Shown here piece after piece: positions 19,038-27,934 of a DNA stretch of 64,000 nucleotides. Under the pieces are notes generated by a model. The model searched no databases, was not told the origin of the DNA, and worked only from the letters and a program-made list of their open reading frames with translations. The position numbers and the translations under genes were made by a program. This stretch comes from Roseovarius sp. THAF27 (GTDB taxonomy: Bacteria; Pseudomonadota; Alphaproteobacteria; Rhodobacterales; Rhodobacteraceae), in NCBI RefSeq assembly GCF_009363655.1, contig NZ_CP045393.1, positions 2,046,001 through 2,110,000 on the forward strand. The letters run 5' to 3'. Position 1 is the first letter of the stretch, and every line of letters starts with the position of its first letter.

Positions 19038-19501
19038 GCGCCGGGGACGTGCTGAAGGCCGCCAAAGCGGCGGGGCTGATGGTGTCGGTGGCGGAGTCCT
19101 GCACCGGGGGCATGGTGGCCGCCGCGCTGACGGATATTGCCGGCTCCTCGGCGGTCGTCGAACGCGGGTTCGTGACCTATTCCAACACGGCCAAGCGGCA
19201 GATGCTGGGCGTTTCGCGCGACACGCTTGAGGCGCATGGCGCGGTCTCGGAAGAGGTCGCGCGGGAGATGGCGGAAGGCGCGCTGGACCATTCCGAGGCG
19301 GACGTCGCGGTGTCGATCACCGGCATTGCCGGCCCCGGCGGGTCCGAACACAAACCCGAGGGGCGCGTCTGTTTCGGCCTGGCCCGCGTGGGCCGCGTGA
19401 CGCAAGTGGAAACGGTCGAGTTCGGCGCCTTGGGGCGGGCCGAGGTGCGCGCCGCTGCACGGGACCATGCGCTGACGCTGTTGCTCAAGGCGCTGGACTG
19501 A
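19034..19501 (+). CDS. pncC: CinA family protein, nicotinamide-nucleotide amidase PncC
   Basis: A 155-residue stand-alone CinA C-terminal domain that deamidates nicotinamide mononucleotide in pyridine nucleotide recycling. Motifs: [22 protein letters not shown] with the catalytic Ser of [23 protein letters not shown], and [17 protein letters not shown]. It lacks the N-terminal MoaB/Mog-like domain of long CinA proteins. ATGA overlap with pgpA. Confidence 0.92.
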   Translation: MSAGDVLKAAKAAGLMVSVAESCTGGMVAAALTDIAGSSAVVERGFVTYSNTAKRQMLGVSRDTLEAHGAVSEEVAREMAEGALDHSEADVAVSITGIAGPGGSEHKPEGRVCFGLARVGRVTQVETVEFGALGRAEVRAAARDHALTLLLKALD

Positions 19502-19569
19502 ATATCTTGCCCCGGCCCCTGCCCTGCGGCTAGGTCTTGCAGGCAGGGTTCAGCACGGGACATTCCGAC

Positions 19570-20001
19570 ATGACGACACGCGGCCATTGTCATTGCGGCG
19601 CAACGCGCTGGCAGTTCGAGGGCGCGCCCAACTGGGCGTGCTATTGCCATTGCGACGACTGCCGCCGCAATTGCGGGGCGCCGGTGGTGGCGTGGCTGGG
19701 CGTGCCGGTGGCGGCCTTCCGATGGACCGGCGCGACGCCCGCGACCCGCGAAAGCTCGCCCGGCGCCCACCGGCATTTCTGCGCCAGTTGCGGCACGCCG
19801 ATGGCATTCGAGGCGGATCACTACCCCGGCGACATGCATGTCTACGCGGCCGCGTTGGAGGACCCGGGCGCGGTGCAACCGGCCTTTCACGTGCATTATG
19901 ACAAGCGGCTGCCGTGGCTGACGCTGGACGACGATTTGCCGAAATATGACGGCAGCGTCGTGGACCTGCCCGAGGACGCCGTCATCTTCCCAAGGGACTG
20001 A
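19570..20001 (+). CDS. GFA family protein (CENP-V/Gfa zinc fold)
   Basis: A 143-residue zinc protein of the glutathione-dependent formaldehyde-activating enzyme family. Cysteine pairs that bind Zn appear in GHCHCGATRW, YCHCDDCRRNCGAP and FCASCGTPMAFE. True formaldehyde activation is not established for most members, and the substrate is unknown here. The ATG at 19570 was chosen because homologues begin at the CHCG segment; an ATG 33 bases upstream is also in frame. Convergent with the MmgE/PrpD gene, 5 bases apart. Confidence 0.88.
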   Translation: MTTRGHCHCGATRWQFEGAPNWACYCHCDDCRRNCGAPVVAWLGVPVAAFRWTGATPATRESSPGAHRHFCASCGTPMAFEADHYPGDMHVYAAALEDPGAVQPAFHVHYDKRLPWLTLDDDLPKYDGSVVDLPEDAVIFPRD

Positions 20002-20006
20002 CCGGC

Positions 20007-21305
20007 CTAACGCACCAGCAGCGCCGCGAACTCCTCTGGCGGGGCGTCAGCCTCGATCGCCTGCCAGATCGCCTCGGCGCGGCCTTCGCCCAACAGGGCG
20101 GCGGCCTTGGCGCGCACGCGTTTCTGGCGCGCGGCTAGGCCGGGATCAGCGTCGAGGTCGTGAAAGAGATCCTGCACGGACCCGTCCTTGAGCGTCACGC
20201 GCAGGCGGGCCTGCATTTCGGTCAGGCTGTCGTCGCTGTCCACCGTGACCCGTTCGCGCAGCGCGGCGAGGTCGGCGTCACGGCTGAGCGAGTCGGCGAA
20301 GCTTTCCAGCCGCGCGGTGTCATGCCCGGTCAGCGCCATGGCGGTGACCATGCGGTAGCTGAACTTGGACTGAAGCCCGCTTTCGGGCGCGGCGATGTTG
20401 CAGACGCTGAGCCAGCGGGGATGGGTGGAGATTCCGACTGTCTCGACCCGATCGGCCCCGGCATCGAGGTCGCGCAGCGCTTCCAGCGTGGCATGCAGGC
20501 CATGGCAGCAGGCATGGAACTTGTGCTGAACGCTCTCGAACAGCCAGTCCTGCCCCAGCGTGTCGAAGGCCCCACCATGCCCTTCGCCATGATGCGTCTG
20601 GCCGAACCCGTTCTGGCCGTCCATGGCGCCGGGCGCGCTGACGAATCCGCGCGCGGCCAGTTGCGCCGCCTCCACCCCGTTCGAGGCCGCAAGGCCCGCG
20701 TTCATCGGCTTGCCCATGGTGCCGAACTGCGCCTTGATCCCCGAAGCGCGGGTGGTGACGAGGCCGATGGCGTGCTGCATCTGTCCCTCGGTCAGCCCCA
20801 TAAGGCGCCCGCCGGCCAGCGTGGCGCCGAAAGCCCCCGCCGTGGCGGTCTGGTGATAGCCCACCTGGTAATGCGCCCGGCCCAGCCAGACGCCCACGCG
20901 GATCGACGCCTCGACGCCGATCAGCGCGGCCTCCTGCAGCGCGGTTCCGGTGGCGCCCATGGCCTCGCCCACGGCCAGGGCGGCGGGGATCACGGCCACG
21001 GACGGGTGGCCGATATGGGCGAAATGCGTGTCGTCATAATCGAGCGCGTGGGACACCGTGCCGTTGACCAGCGCGGCCATGCGGGCGGGCACACGCAGGT
21101 CGCTGCCGATGAGCCCCGCCTGCGGGCTGCCGCCCTCGTCCTGGGCCTGCGCGCGCAGGATCCCCGCCACGGGCTCGTCGCGCCCGGCGATGCCCACGGC
21201 GGCCCAGTCAAGCAGCGACAGGCGCAGGATTTCCATCGCGTCCTGGGCCTTCACGGGCCCGAGCGCGAAGCCGGCCAGCCGTTCGCCGATCTCACCCCCG
21301 TCCAT
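20007..21305 (-). CDS. MmgE/PrpD family protein
   Basis: A 432-residue member of the 2-methylcitrate dehydratase/cis-aconitate decarboxylase-like family, mostly alpha-helical. Signatures: LDYDDTHFAHIGHPSVAVIPAALAVGEA, GYHQTATAGAFGATLAGGRLMGL, QFGTMGKPMNAGLAASNGVEAAQLA, and KFHACCHGLHATLEAL. The substrate is unknown; there are no propionate genes nearby. Its start lies inside the end of the upstream START-domain gene (14-base overlap), so the two are co-transcribed. Confidence 0.88.
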   Translation of the reverse strand: MDGGEIGERLAGFALGPVKAQDAMEILRLSLLDWAAVGIAGRDEPVAGILRAQAQDEGGSPQAGLIGSDLRVPARMAALVNGTVSHALDYDDTHFAHIGHPSVAVIPAALAVGEAMGATGTALQEAALIGVEASIRVGVWLGRAHYQVGYHQTATAGAFGATLAGGRLMGLTEGQMQHAIGLVTTRASGIKAQFGTMGKPMNAGLAASNGVEAAQLAARGFVSAPGAMDGQNGFGQTHHGEGHGGAFDTLGQDWLFESVQHKFHACCHGLHATLEALRDLDAGADRVETVGISTHPRWLSVCNIAAPESGLQSKFSYRMVTAMALTGHDTARLESFADSLSRDADLAALRERVTVDSDDSLTEMQARLRVTLKDGSVQDLFHDLDADPGLAARQKRVRAKAAALLGEGRAEAIWQAIEADAPPEEFAALLVR

Positions 21306-21747
21306 AGAGCTTCTCCGCCCGCGTCTCGAAGGCGCGCACGATGCGCTTCATCGCCTCGTAGAAGAACAGCTCCGCCGCGCCCTGCAACAGCCTGTTCTTG
21401 AACTTGAAATCGACGTCAAAGCCGACCTCGCACTGGCCGTCGCCAACGTCGCGAAATTCCCAGTTGGAGCGCATGTGGTGGAACGGGCCATCGAGGTATT
21501 CGGTCTCGATCCGCTTCTTTTCCGGCCACAACACGACGCGGCTGCTGAAGCGTTCGCGGAAGACGCGGAAGCTGATCACCAGGTCGGCCTCCATCACCTT
21601 GCTGCCGTCGTCCTGCGGCGTGACGCTGGTCACGCGCGCGGCGGCGGTCCAGGGCAGAAATTCCGGATAGGAGCCGACATCGGCGACAAGGTCGTACATC
21701 TGCTGCGCGGTATAGGGCAGCGTCCGGGTTTCGGCATGAGTAGGCAT
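21292..21747 (-). CDS. RatA/COQ10-like START domain protein
   Basis: A 151-residue SRPBCC-fold protein. The N-terminal TRTLPYTAQQMYDLVADVGSYPEFLPW and the C-terminal VDFKFKNRLLQGAAELFFYEAMKRIVRAFETRA match the COQ10 (ubiquinone-binding) family, which is also annotated as RatA toxin. In alphaproteobacteria a role in ubiquinone handling is the more likely one. No antitoxin-like partner (RatB) is next to it. Confidence 0.88.
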   Translation of the reverse strand: MPTHAETRTLPYTAQQMYDLVADVGSYPEFLPWTAAARVTSVTPQDDGSKVMEADLVISFRVFRERFSSRVVLWPEKKRIETEYLDGPFHHMRSNWEFRDVGDGQCEVGFDVDFKFKNRLLQGAAELFFYEAMKRIVRAFETRAEKLYGRG

Positions 21748-21874
21748 GAAGGCAGATCGGTCCGTTGGGTTGTGGCGGTGCAGGTCTGTGTCGTAAACTG
21801 GTCCGCGAAATGCAAGGGAAACACGGAATGTCGCGCGAAAATGTCATGCGCTACGACACGGAACCGCAGCGTCG

Positions 21875-22054
21875 ATGAACCCCCGCTGGCTGTTCCGCAT
21901 GTCCCGATGGGCCCAGAACCCGCCGAGCGCGGGACGGGTCAAGTTCGTCTTCGCCATCGTCGCGATCTGTCTTCTGATTGCCGGGGCGGAGTATTTCATC
22001 GGCCTGCCCGACTGGATGTCCGTGGACCCCAAGAGCGGGCGGTATCGTCCCTGA
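21875..22054 (+). CDS. Small single-pass membrane protein (59 aa)
   Basis: A 59-residue open frame beginning MNPRWLFRMSRWAQNPPS, with one hydrophobic helix (FVFAIVAICLLIAGAEYFIGL) at about residues 25-45 and a short C-terminal tail ending in RYRP. The basic N-terminus suggests an N-in orientation. It is divergent from the START-domain gene. Small proteins of this layout recur in roseobacters, but I know of no function. The start has only a weak ribosome site. Confidence 0.65.
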   Translation: MNPRWLFRMSRWAQNPPSAGRVKFVFAIVAICLLIAGAEYFIGLPDWMSVDPKSGRYRP

Positions 22055-22100
22055 GCCGACACGGAGAGCCGGGAGCCTTTGCTTGAAGAGTTTGGGGGAT

Positions 22101-22122
22101 GGAAAATTCGTACGAATTTTCC
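22101..22122. repeat. 22-bp perfect palindrome
   Basis: The 11-base arm GGAAAATTCGT is followed directly by its exact reverse complement. It lies in the 210-base gap between the 59-residue membrane protein and the 3' end of the GntR gene, in a locally A+T-rich patch within GC-rich DNA. It could be a dispersed genomic repeat, a protein-binding site or a cruciform-forming terminator element. Confidence 0.6.
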
Positions 22123-22240
22123 TGGCGTCGCGCGGCCTCGGCGCGGATCTCCGGGGCTGGTGTCTGCGCCATGATGGCTCCCCTGCGTGGCAGGTTACAC
22201 GCTCGAGGGAGCGCAGCAGGTCCGTGAGGGCGCAGATCGG

Positions 22241-22266
22241 CCCCGGAGGGCTGGCACGGGGTTTTT
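22241..22266 (+). terminator. Possible rho-independent terminator
   Basis: CCCCG at 22241 and CGGGG ending at 22261 form a 5-bp GC stem with an 11-nt loop, followed by TTTTT. It would end rightward transcription from the 59-residue gene before it enters gntR. The stem is short, so this is tentative. Confidence 0.35.
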
Positions 22267-22948
22267 ACTCTGGAGAAGACGTCTGGATCAGGACCGAGAG
22301 AGGGCCTCCACGCGGGCGTTTCTTGCCGAAGTCGATTTCCGCCTCGATGTGGCGCAGGTGGATGTCGACCAGCTTCTGCGCCGTTGCCTCGTCGCGGTCG
22401 GCGATGCTTTCGACGATCCTGGAATGTTCGTCATCGTCACACAGGCTGGCGCGGTCCGATCCGTAAAGCCCGATGATCAGCGAGGTTCGCATGGTCAGTT
22501 CGGACAGGTAATTTTCCAGCACGCTGTTGCGCCCGATCCGACCCAGCAGCATGTGGAACGCGCGTGAGGCGCGAATCGCCCGGGGCCGGTCGCTGGCGTG
22601 GCGCACGCGGTCCTCTTCCTCCAGATGGGCGCGCAGGGCGGTCAGGTCGGCGGCGTTCGCGTTGCGCACGACGTTGCGGATGATCGTGGCCTCGATCGCC
22701 CGCCTGGCCTGGAACACGTCGCGCGCCTCGGCTTCGGACGGGGTGGCGACGAACGCGCCGCGATTGGGGATCAGATCGACCACCTGATGGGCGGCCAGGG
22801 TCGCCAGCGCACGGCGTACATGCGCGCGATTGCAGGAAAAAAGATCGCTCAGCGCCTGCTCTCCCAGCTTGGTGCCCGCCTGAAGGCGCTGATCCGCGAC
22901 CGCGTCCAAGACATGCTCCACGATCAAGAGTTCTGGATTTTCGGGCAT
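22265..22948 (-). CDS. GntR family transcriptional regulator (FCD subfamily)
   Basis: A 227-residue regulator. A winged helix occupies about residues 8-75 (QRLQAGTKLGEQALSDLFSCNRAHVRRALATLAAHQVV, with LIPNRGAFVA as the wing). The helical FCD ligand domain follows (EAEARDVFQARRAIEATI, RAFHMLLGRIGRNSVLENYLSEL, DDDEHSRIVESIADRDEATAQKLVDIHLRHIE; metal-site Asp/His residues visible). ATG 22948 has GGAG at the right distance; the frame is open to 23011. It is divergent from the allantoin genes, so it is probably their regulator, with a purine-pathway effector. Confidence 0.88.
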   Translation of the reverse strand: MPENPELLIVEHVLDAVADQRLQAGTKLGEQALSDLFSCNRAHVRRALATLAAHQVVDLIPNRGAFVATPSEAEARDVFQARRAIEATIIRNVVRNANAADLTALRAHLEEEDRVRHASDRPRAIRASRAFHMLLGRIGRNSVLENYLSELTMRTSLIIGLYGSDRASLCDDDEHSRIVESIADRDEATAQKLVDIHLRHIEAEIDFGKKRPRGGPLSVLIQTSSPE

Positions 22949-23026
22949 GGGAACTCCGCAATTCAGCCTGTGTCGCAAGGTGCCATTTTCCCCGACAAAA
23001 TTCGACTGCAAAAATTGTCTGTTTTG

Positions 23027-23038
23027 ATTGTTAACAAT
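23027..23038. promoter_or_regulatory. Candidate operator ATTGTTAACAAT for the GntR regulator
   Basis: A perfect 12-bp palindrome sits in the A+T-rich gap between gntR and the racemase gene, 38 bases before the racemase ATG. FCD-type GntR proteins commonly bind TTGT-ACAA palindromes. It lies between a TTGTCT (23015-23020) and TATGTT (23040-23045) that could serve as a weak rightward -35/-10 pair (19-bp spacer), where binding would repress transcription. Confidence 0.5.
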
Positions 23039-23075
23039 TTATGTTATCCAAAATGCAAATCAAGTGGAGGAGCAC

Positions 23076-23774
23076 ATGAAAATCGCCGTCATCAATCCGA
23101 ACGCCACGGTCAGCATGACAGACAAGATCGCAGCGACGGCGCGGTCGGTCTGCGCACCGGGCGTGGAGATAGAGGCACGCACCGGCATCGGCGCGCCGGT
23201 CAGCATCGAGGGCCATTACGACGAGGCGATGGCGATGCCAAAGCTTCTGGATCAGGTCCGCGAAGCCGAAGCCGGACAGGCCGACGCCATCGTCGTGGCC
23301 TGTTTCGACGACCCGGGCCTGGGCGCCTGCCGCGAGATCGCGACCGGCCCGGTGGTGGGGCTGTGCGAGGCGGCGGTGAAGGCCGCCAGCATGATCGCCA
23401 CGTCGTTCAGCGTGATCACCACCCTGCCCCGCTCTGCCCCGATCATCGAGGAGCTGGTGCGACGCTACGGGCTGGATCACCAGTGCCGCAAGGTGCGCGC
23501 GGCGGCGATTCCGGTGCTGGCGCTGGAAGAGCCCGGATCGAATGCCCGCATTCAGGTGCGCGACGAGATCCTGCGCGCGATCGAGGAGGATCGCTGCGAG
23601 GCCGTGGTGCTGGGCTGTGCCGGCATGTCCGATCTGGTGGAATGGCTGTCGGAGGAGACAGGCATTCCGGTGATCGACGGTGTCTCGGTGGCGACGAAAT
23701 TCGCCGAGGCGCTGGTCGGTGCGGGGCTGAAGACGAGCAAGATCGGAGCATACGCCGCACCAAACCCGAAATAA
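23076..23774 (+). CDS. Allantoin/hydantoin racemase (Asp/Glu racemase superfamily)
   Basis: A 232-residue enzyme. The two catalytic cysteines of the family are in IVVACFDDPGLGA (about 75) and AVVLGCAGMSDL (about 180). The N-terminal INPNATVSMTD is typical of HyuE/HpxA. Next to allantoinase, its likely role is to interconvert (R)- and (S)-allantoin so that both enantiomers can be used; hydantoin racemase activity is the alternative. ATG 23076 follows a GGAGG site; an upstream in-frame ATG at 23028 lacks one. First gene of the allantoin operon. Confidence 0.87.
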   Translation: MKIAVINPNATVSMTDKIAATARSVCAPGVEIEARTGIGAPVSIEGHYDEAMAMPKLLDQVREAEAGQADAIVVACFDDPGLGACREIATGPVVGLCEAAVKAASMIATSFSVITTLPRSAPIIEELVRRYGLDHQCRKVRAAAIPVLALEEPGSNARIQVRDEILRAIEEDRCEAVVLGCAGMSDLVEWLSEETGIPVIDGVSVATKFAEALVGAGLKTSKIGAYAAPNPK

Positions 23775-23795
23775 CAGACAACTGGGAGGAGACAG

Positions 23796-25172
23796 ATGAC
23801 AATTTCGGATACAAACAAGGGCGTCGGGTCAAAGGAAGACCACGTGCCCCATGCAATCGACAAGAAGGGCCTGGGCGAGGAATCGCTGGCCCCGCAGGAG
23901 ACCCGGATCATGGACCCCTGGTCGTACCTGTTCGCCTGGCTGGGCGGCTGCGTGTCGATCGGCACCTTTACCATCGGGTCGGGCCTTGTGGGCACGCTGA
24001 ACCTGCTTCAGGTGTTCATCGCCATCGCCATCGGCTGCACCGTCATCGGCTTTGCGCTGATGATCAACGGGGCGGCGGGCCACAAGTACGGCATTCCGAT
24101 GATGGTGCAGGTGCGCTCTGCTTTCGGGTTCACCGGCTCGCGCATTCCCGCGCTGGTGCGGTCGGTGCCGGCCATCGTCTGGTTCGGCTTTCAAAGCTGG
24201 ATCGGGGCCGGCGCGCTGAACCTGGTGAGCGAGACTCTGTTCGGCTATTCCAACATCGTGGTGTTCTTCATCGGCTTCCAGTTCCTGCAGATCTTCCTGT
24301 CGGTCCTCGGATTCCACGGCATCAAGTGGCTGGAGAACATCGGTTCGGTCTTCATCATCGGGTCGCTGGTCTACATGTTCGTGTCGGTGATCGGGAAATA
24401 CGGCGACGAGATCAGCACGAACCTGGTCAATGTCGAAGGCACCTGGGGCGCGCCGTTCTGGGGGGCGACGATGCTTTTCCTCGGGATCTACGCGACGATG
24501 ATGCTGAACGTGTCGGACTATTCTCGCGAATTGCGCCGGTCCGTCGGACGCACGCGGCAGGTGGTGATCTACGCCAACTCGATCCTGCCGGCGACGCTGT
24601 TCATGGGGCTGATCGGGCTGATGGTGTCGGGTGCGACCGGCGAGGTCGATCCGATCCGCGTGTTCTCGAACGCGGTGGACAACAAGCTGTTGCTGGTCAT
24701 CACCCTGCTGTTCATCGCCTTTGCACAGGTGACGACCAACATTCTCAACAACGTGGTGCCGCCGGCCTATGCGCTGATGGATGTCTTCAAGCTGAACTAC
24801 AAGACCTCGGCGGTGCTGGTCGGGCTGCTGGCCTTCGCCACCTTCCCGTGGGAACTGGTCAAGGACGAGTCCGCCGCCGGTCTGAACCTGTTCATCCAGA
24901 CCTACAGCGCCTTCCTCGGCCCGATCTTCGCGATCCTGGTGGTCGATTACTACGTGCTGCGCCGGCAGGTGCTGGACCTCGACAAGCTTTATGACGAGAC
25001 CGGCGACTACAAGGGATTCAACCCGGCGGCGCTGATCGCCATGGTGGTGGGCATCGCCGCGGCGCTGACCTTTTCGTCGGTGTCGTGGTATGCAAGCCTG
25101 ATCCCGGCGGGGCTGACCTATTACCTGCTGATGCGGCACCTGCCCGCCGCGCGCCGGTTCCTCGACGGCTGA
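23796..25172 (+). CDS. NCS1 family purine/allantoin permease (first copy)
   Basis: A 458-residue cation symporter with about 12 membrane helices. The N-terminal ETRIMDPWSYLFAWLGGCVSIGTFTIGSGLVG and the central RSVPAIVWFGFQSWIGAGALN carry NCS1 signature positions (the WFG and QSWIGA segments line the substrate site). Probable substrates are allantoin or another purine breakdown product, inferred from the neighbours. It follows the racemase by 21 bases and is itself followed by a strong hairpin. Confidence 0.88.
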   Translation: MTISDTNKGVGSKEDHVPHAIDKKGLGEESLAPQETRIMDPWSYLFAWLGGCVSIGTFTIGSGLVGTLNLLQVFIAIAIGCTVIGFALMINGAAGHKYGIPMMVQVRSAFGFTGSRIPALVRSVPAIVWFGFQSWIGAGALNLVSETLFGYSNIVVFFIGFQFLQIFLSVLGFHGIKWLENIGSVFIIGSLVYMFVSVIGKYGDEISTNLVNVEGTWGAPFWGATMLFLGIYATMMLNVSDYSRELRRSVGRTRQVVIYANSILPATLFMGLIGLMVSGATGEVDPIRVFSNAVDNKLLLVITLLFIAFAQVTTNILNNVVPPAYALMDVFKLNYKTSAVLVGLLAFATFPWELVKDESAAGLNLFIQTYSAFLGPIFAILVVDYYVLRRQVLDLDKLYDETGDYKGFNPAALIAMVVGIAAALTFSSVSWYASLIPAGLTYYLLMRHLPAARRFLDG

Positions 25173-25187
25173 GGCACGCATATCGCC

Positions 25188-25216
25188 CGGAAGGGGCCGC
25201 GCGCCGGCCCCTTCCG
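25188..25216 (+). terminator. Intercistronic hairpin between permease and puuE
   Basis: A perfect 12-bp stem (CGGAAGGGGCCG / CGGCCCCTTCCG) with a 5-nt loop, 15 bases after the permease stop and 50 bases before puuE. There is no T-run, so a partial terminator or mRNA-stabilising element is more likely than a full stop. Confidence 0.55.
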
Positions 25217-25266
25217 CCCGTCCGCCGCTGACGCGTGCCCGGACAGATTCCAACAAAGGAGCAGAC

Positions 25267-26517
25267 ATGACTCGCTATCCCCGTGACATGCGCGGCTACG
25301 GCGCGACGCCGCCGGATCCGCGCTGGCCCGATGGCGCGAAGATCGCCGTGCAATTCGTGCTGAACTATGAAGAGGGCGGCGAGAATTGCGTCCTGCATGG
25401 CGACGAGGCCTCCGAGGCGTTCCTGTCGGACATTCCCGGTGCGGTGCCCTGGCCGGGCCAGCGTCACTGGAACATGGAGTCGATCTATGAATACGGCGCG
25501 CGGGCCGGGTTCTGGCGGTTGCACGATCTGTTCACCGGGGCGGGTATTCCGCTGACCATCTATGGCGTCGCCACCGCCCTGGCGCGCAGCCCCGAACAGG
25601 TGGCGGCGATGACCGACGCCGGCTGGGAGATTGCCAGCCACGGCCTGAAATGGATCGACCACAAGGATATGCCCGAACACGAAGAGCGCGCGGCCATCGC
25701 CGAAGCGGTGCGCCTGCATACCGAGGTGGTCGGCGAACGGCCGCGCGGCTGGTACACGGGCCGGTGCAGCGCCAACACCGTGCGCCTTGTCGCCGAGGAA
25801 GGCGGGTTCGACTATATCTCGGATTGCTATGACGACGATCTGCCCCACTGGCGCGAGTTCGCCCGGCGCGATCAACTGATGATCCCCTACTCGCTGGAAA
25901 CCAACGACATGCGCTTTGCCGCCACGCCCGGCTGGGTGACGGGCGGCGATTTCGAGACCTACCTGAAAGACACGTTCGACACGCTGTATGCCGAGGGCGC
26001 GGCGGGCGCGCCGAAGATGATGACGGTGGGGCTGCATTGCCGGCTGATCGGCCGCCCCGGCAAGATCGCCGGGTTGCGCCGCTTCATCGAGCATGTGCAG
26101 CGTCACGAGGCCGTCTGGTGCCCACGCCGCAGCGACATCGCGCGGCACTGGGCCGCCACCCACCCCCACCATCGCCAGGAACGCCCCAGCGCAATGAAAG
26201 AGGCACGGTTCACCGAGGTGTTCGGACCGGCGCTTGGCGCGGGCAAGTGGCTGGCCCCGCGGGCCTGGGCGCTGGAACTGGGGCCGGGCCATGACAGCGC
26301 CATCGGGCTGCACAATGCCTTTTGCCGCGCCCTGCGCAGCGCCTCTGACACGGAGCGCGCGGCGCTGGCGCAGGAGATGGCCGGGGCGGCGCAGTCCGCC
26401 ACGGTCGGCGCGGGCGGCGATGATCCCGCGGCGGTGACAGACGCGCGCGCCGTCGACCGGGCCTGCACGGCGTATGAAGCCGCGCTTCTGCCGCGCCTGC
26501 GAGAGTTGCTGCCATGA
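25267..26517 (+). CDS. puuE: Allantoinase PuuE with a shortened UraD-like C-terminal tail
   Basis: 416 residues. Residues about 1-300 are the polysaccharide-deacetylase-like allantoinase PuuE (RYPRDMRGYGATPPDPRWPDGAKIAVQFVLNYEEGGE; WEIASHGLKWIDH; GWYTGRCSANTVRLV; LHCRLIGRPGKI), which opens (S)-allantoin to allantoate. Residues about 310-416 begin and end like OHCU decarboxylase UraD (FTEVFGPALGAGKWLAPRAW; LLPRLRELLP), a fusion partner known in related bacteria. This part is about 107 residues instead of about 165, and the conserved HPDLA catalytic segment is not there. The decarboxylase half is therefore probably inactive. ATGA overlap with allA. Confidence 0.88.
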   Translation: MTRYPRDMRGYGATPPDPRWPDGAKIAVQFVLNYEEGGENCVLHGDEASEAFLSDIPGAVPWPGQRHWNMESIYEYGARAGFWRLHDLFTGAGIPLTIYGVATALARSPEQVAAMTDAGWEIASHGLKWIDHKDMPEHEERAAIAEAVRLHTEVVGERPRGWYTGRCSANTVRLVAEEGGFDYISDCYDDDLPHWREFARRDQLMIPYSLETNDMRFAATPGWVTGGDFETYLKDTFDTLYAEGAAGAPKMMTVGLHCRLIGRPGKIAGLRRFIEHVQRHEAVWCPRRSDIARHWAATHPHHRQERPSAMKEARFTEVFGPALGAGKWLAPRAWALELGPGHDSAIGLHNAFCRALRSASDTERAALAQEMAGAAQSATVGAGGDDPAAVTDARAVDRACTAYEAALLPRLRELLP

Positions 26518-27010
26518 GCGGCGCGCGCATTCTGGCCGCGCCCTTGACGGCAGAGGCCTTTGCCCCGTTCGGCGACGTGATCGAGGCACGGGGCGCGCCC
26601 GATATCATGATAAACCAGGGGCGCTGTGGCCGGTTCCACGACCGCGCGCGGCTTGATTTCGGGGACGAGGGTCGCGCCGGGCTGAGCCTGTTCGATGCCG
26701 AGGCCGAGACCCTGCCCGTCAGCCTCGGGATGATGGAGCGTCACCCGCTGGGCAGCCAGGCCTTCGTGCCGATGGATCCCGTGGCGATGCTGATCTGTGT
26801 GGCCCCGGACGCGTCGGGCCGCCCCGGCGAGCCGCGCGCCTTTCTCAGCCAGCCCGGACAGGCGGTGAACCTGCTGCGCGGCGTCTGGCACGGCGTCCTG
26901 AACCCGATCGGCGGGCCGGGCCGGTTCCTGGTGATCGACCGGATCGGGGCGGGCAACAATCTCGAGGAACACTGGTTCGAGCACCCTTTCACAGTCCAGG
27001 GAGACCTGTC

Positions 27011-27014
<4 letters not shown>
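26514..27014 (+). CDS. allA: Ureidoglycolate lyase
   Basis: A 166-residue cupin-like enzyme that splits (S)-ureidoglycolate to glyoxylate and urea. Diagnostic segments: LTAEAFAPFGDVIEA, INQGRCGRFHDRA, MMERHPLGSQAFVPM, GVWHGVLNPIGGPGRFLVIDRIG. Full length for AllA. It overlaps puuE and the next gene by 4 bases each, so the three enzymes are translationally coupled. Confidence 0.93.
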
Positions 27015-27850
<836 letters not shown>

Positions 27851-27859
27851 GCGGCGCAT

Positions 27860-27889
27860 CCCGGCGGCGGTAGTCGACACGCCGCCGGG
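27860..27889 (+). terminator. Intercistronic hairpin after the aminohydrolase gene
   Basis: A perfect 10-bp GC stem (CCCGGCGGCG / CGCCGCCGGG) with a 10-nt loop, 10 bases after the stop and 46 bases before the second permease. No T-run follows. Confidence 0.55.
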
Positions 27890-27934
27890 CCAATTCAAAA
27901 AACAATAATCAAGTCGACGGACAGAGAGGACACA

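Noticed and set aside
21292..21747. RatA toxin of a toxin-antitoxin pair
   Set aside because: The sequence fits the COQ10-like START family, and no antitoxin is adjacent; the toxin name is probably misleading.
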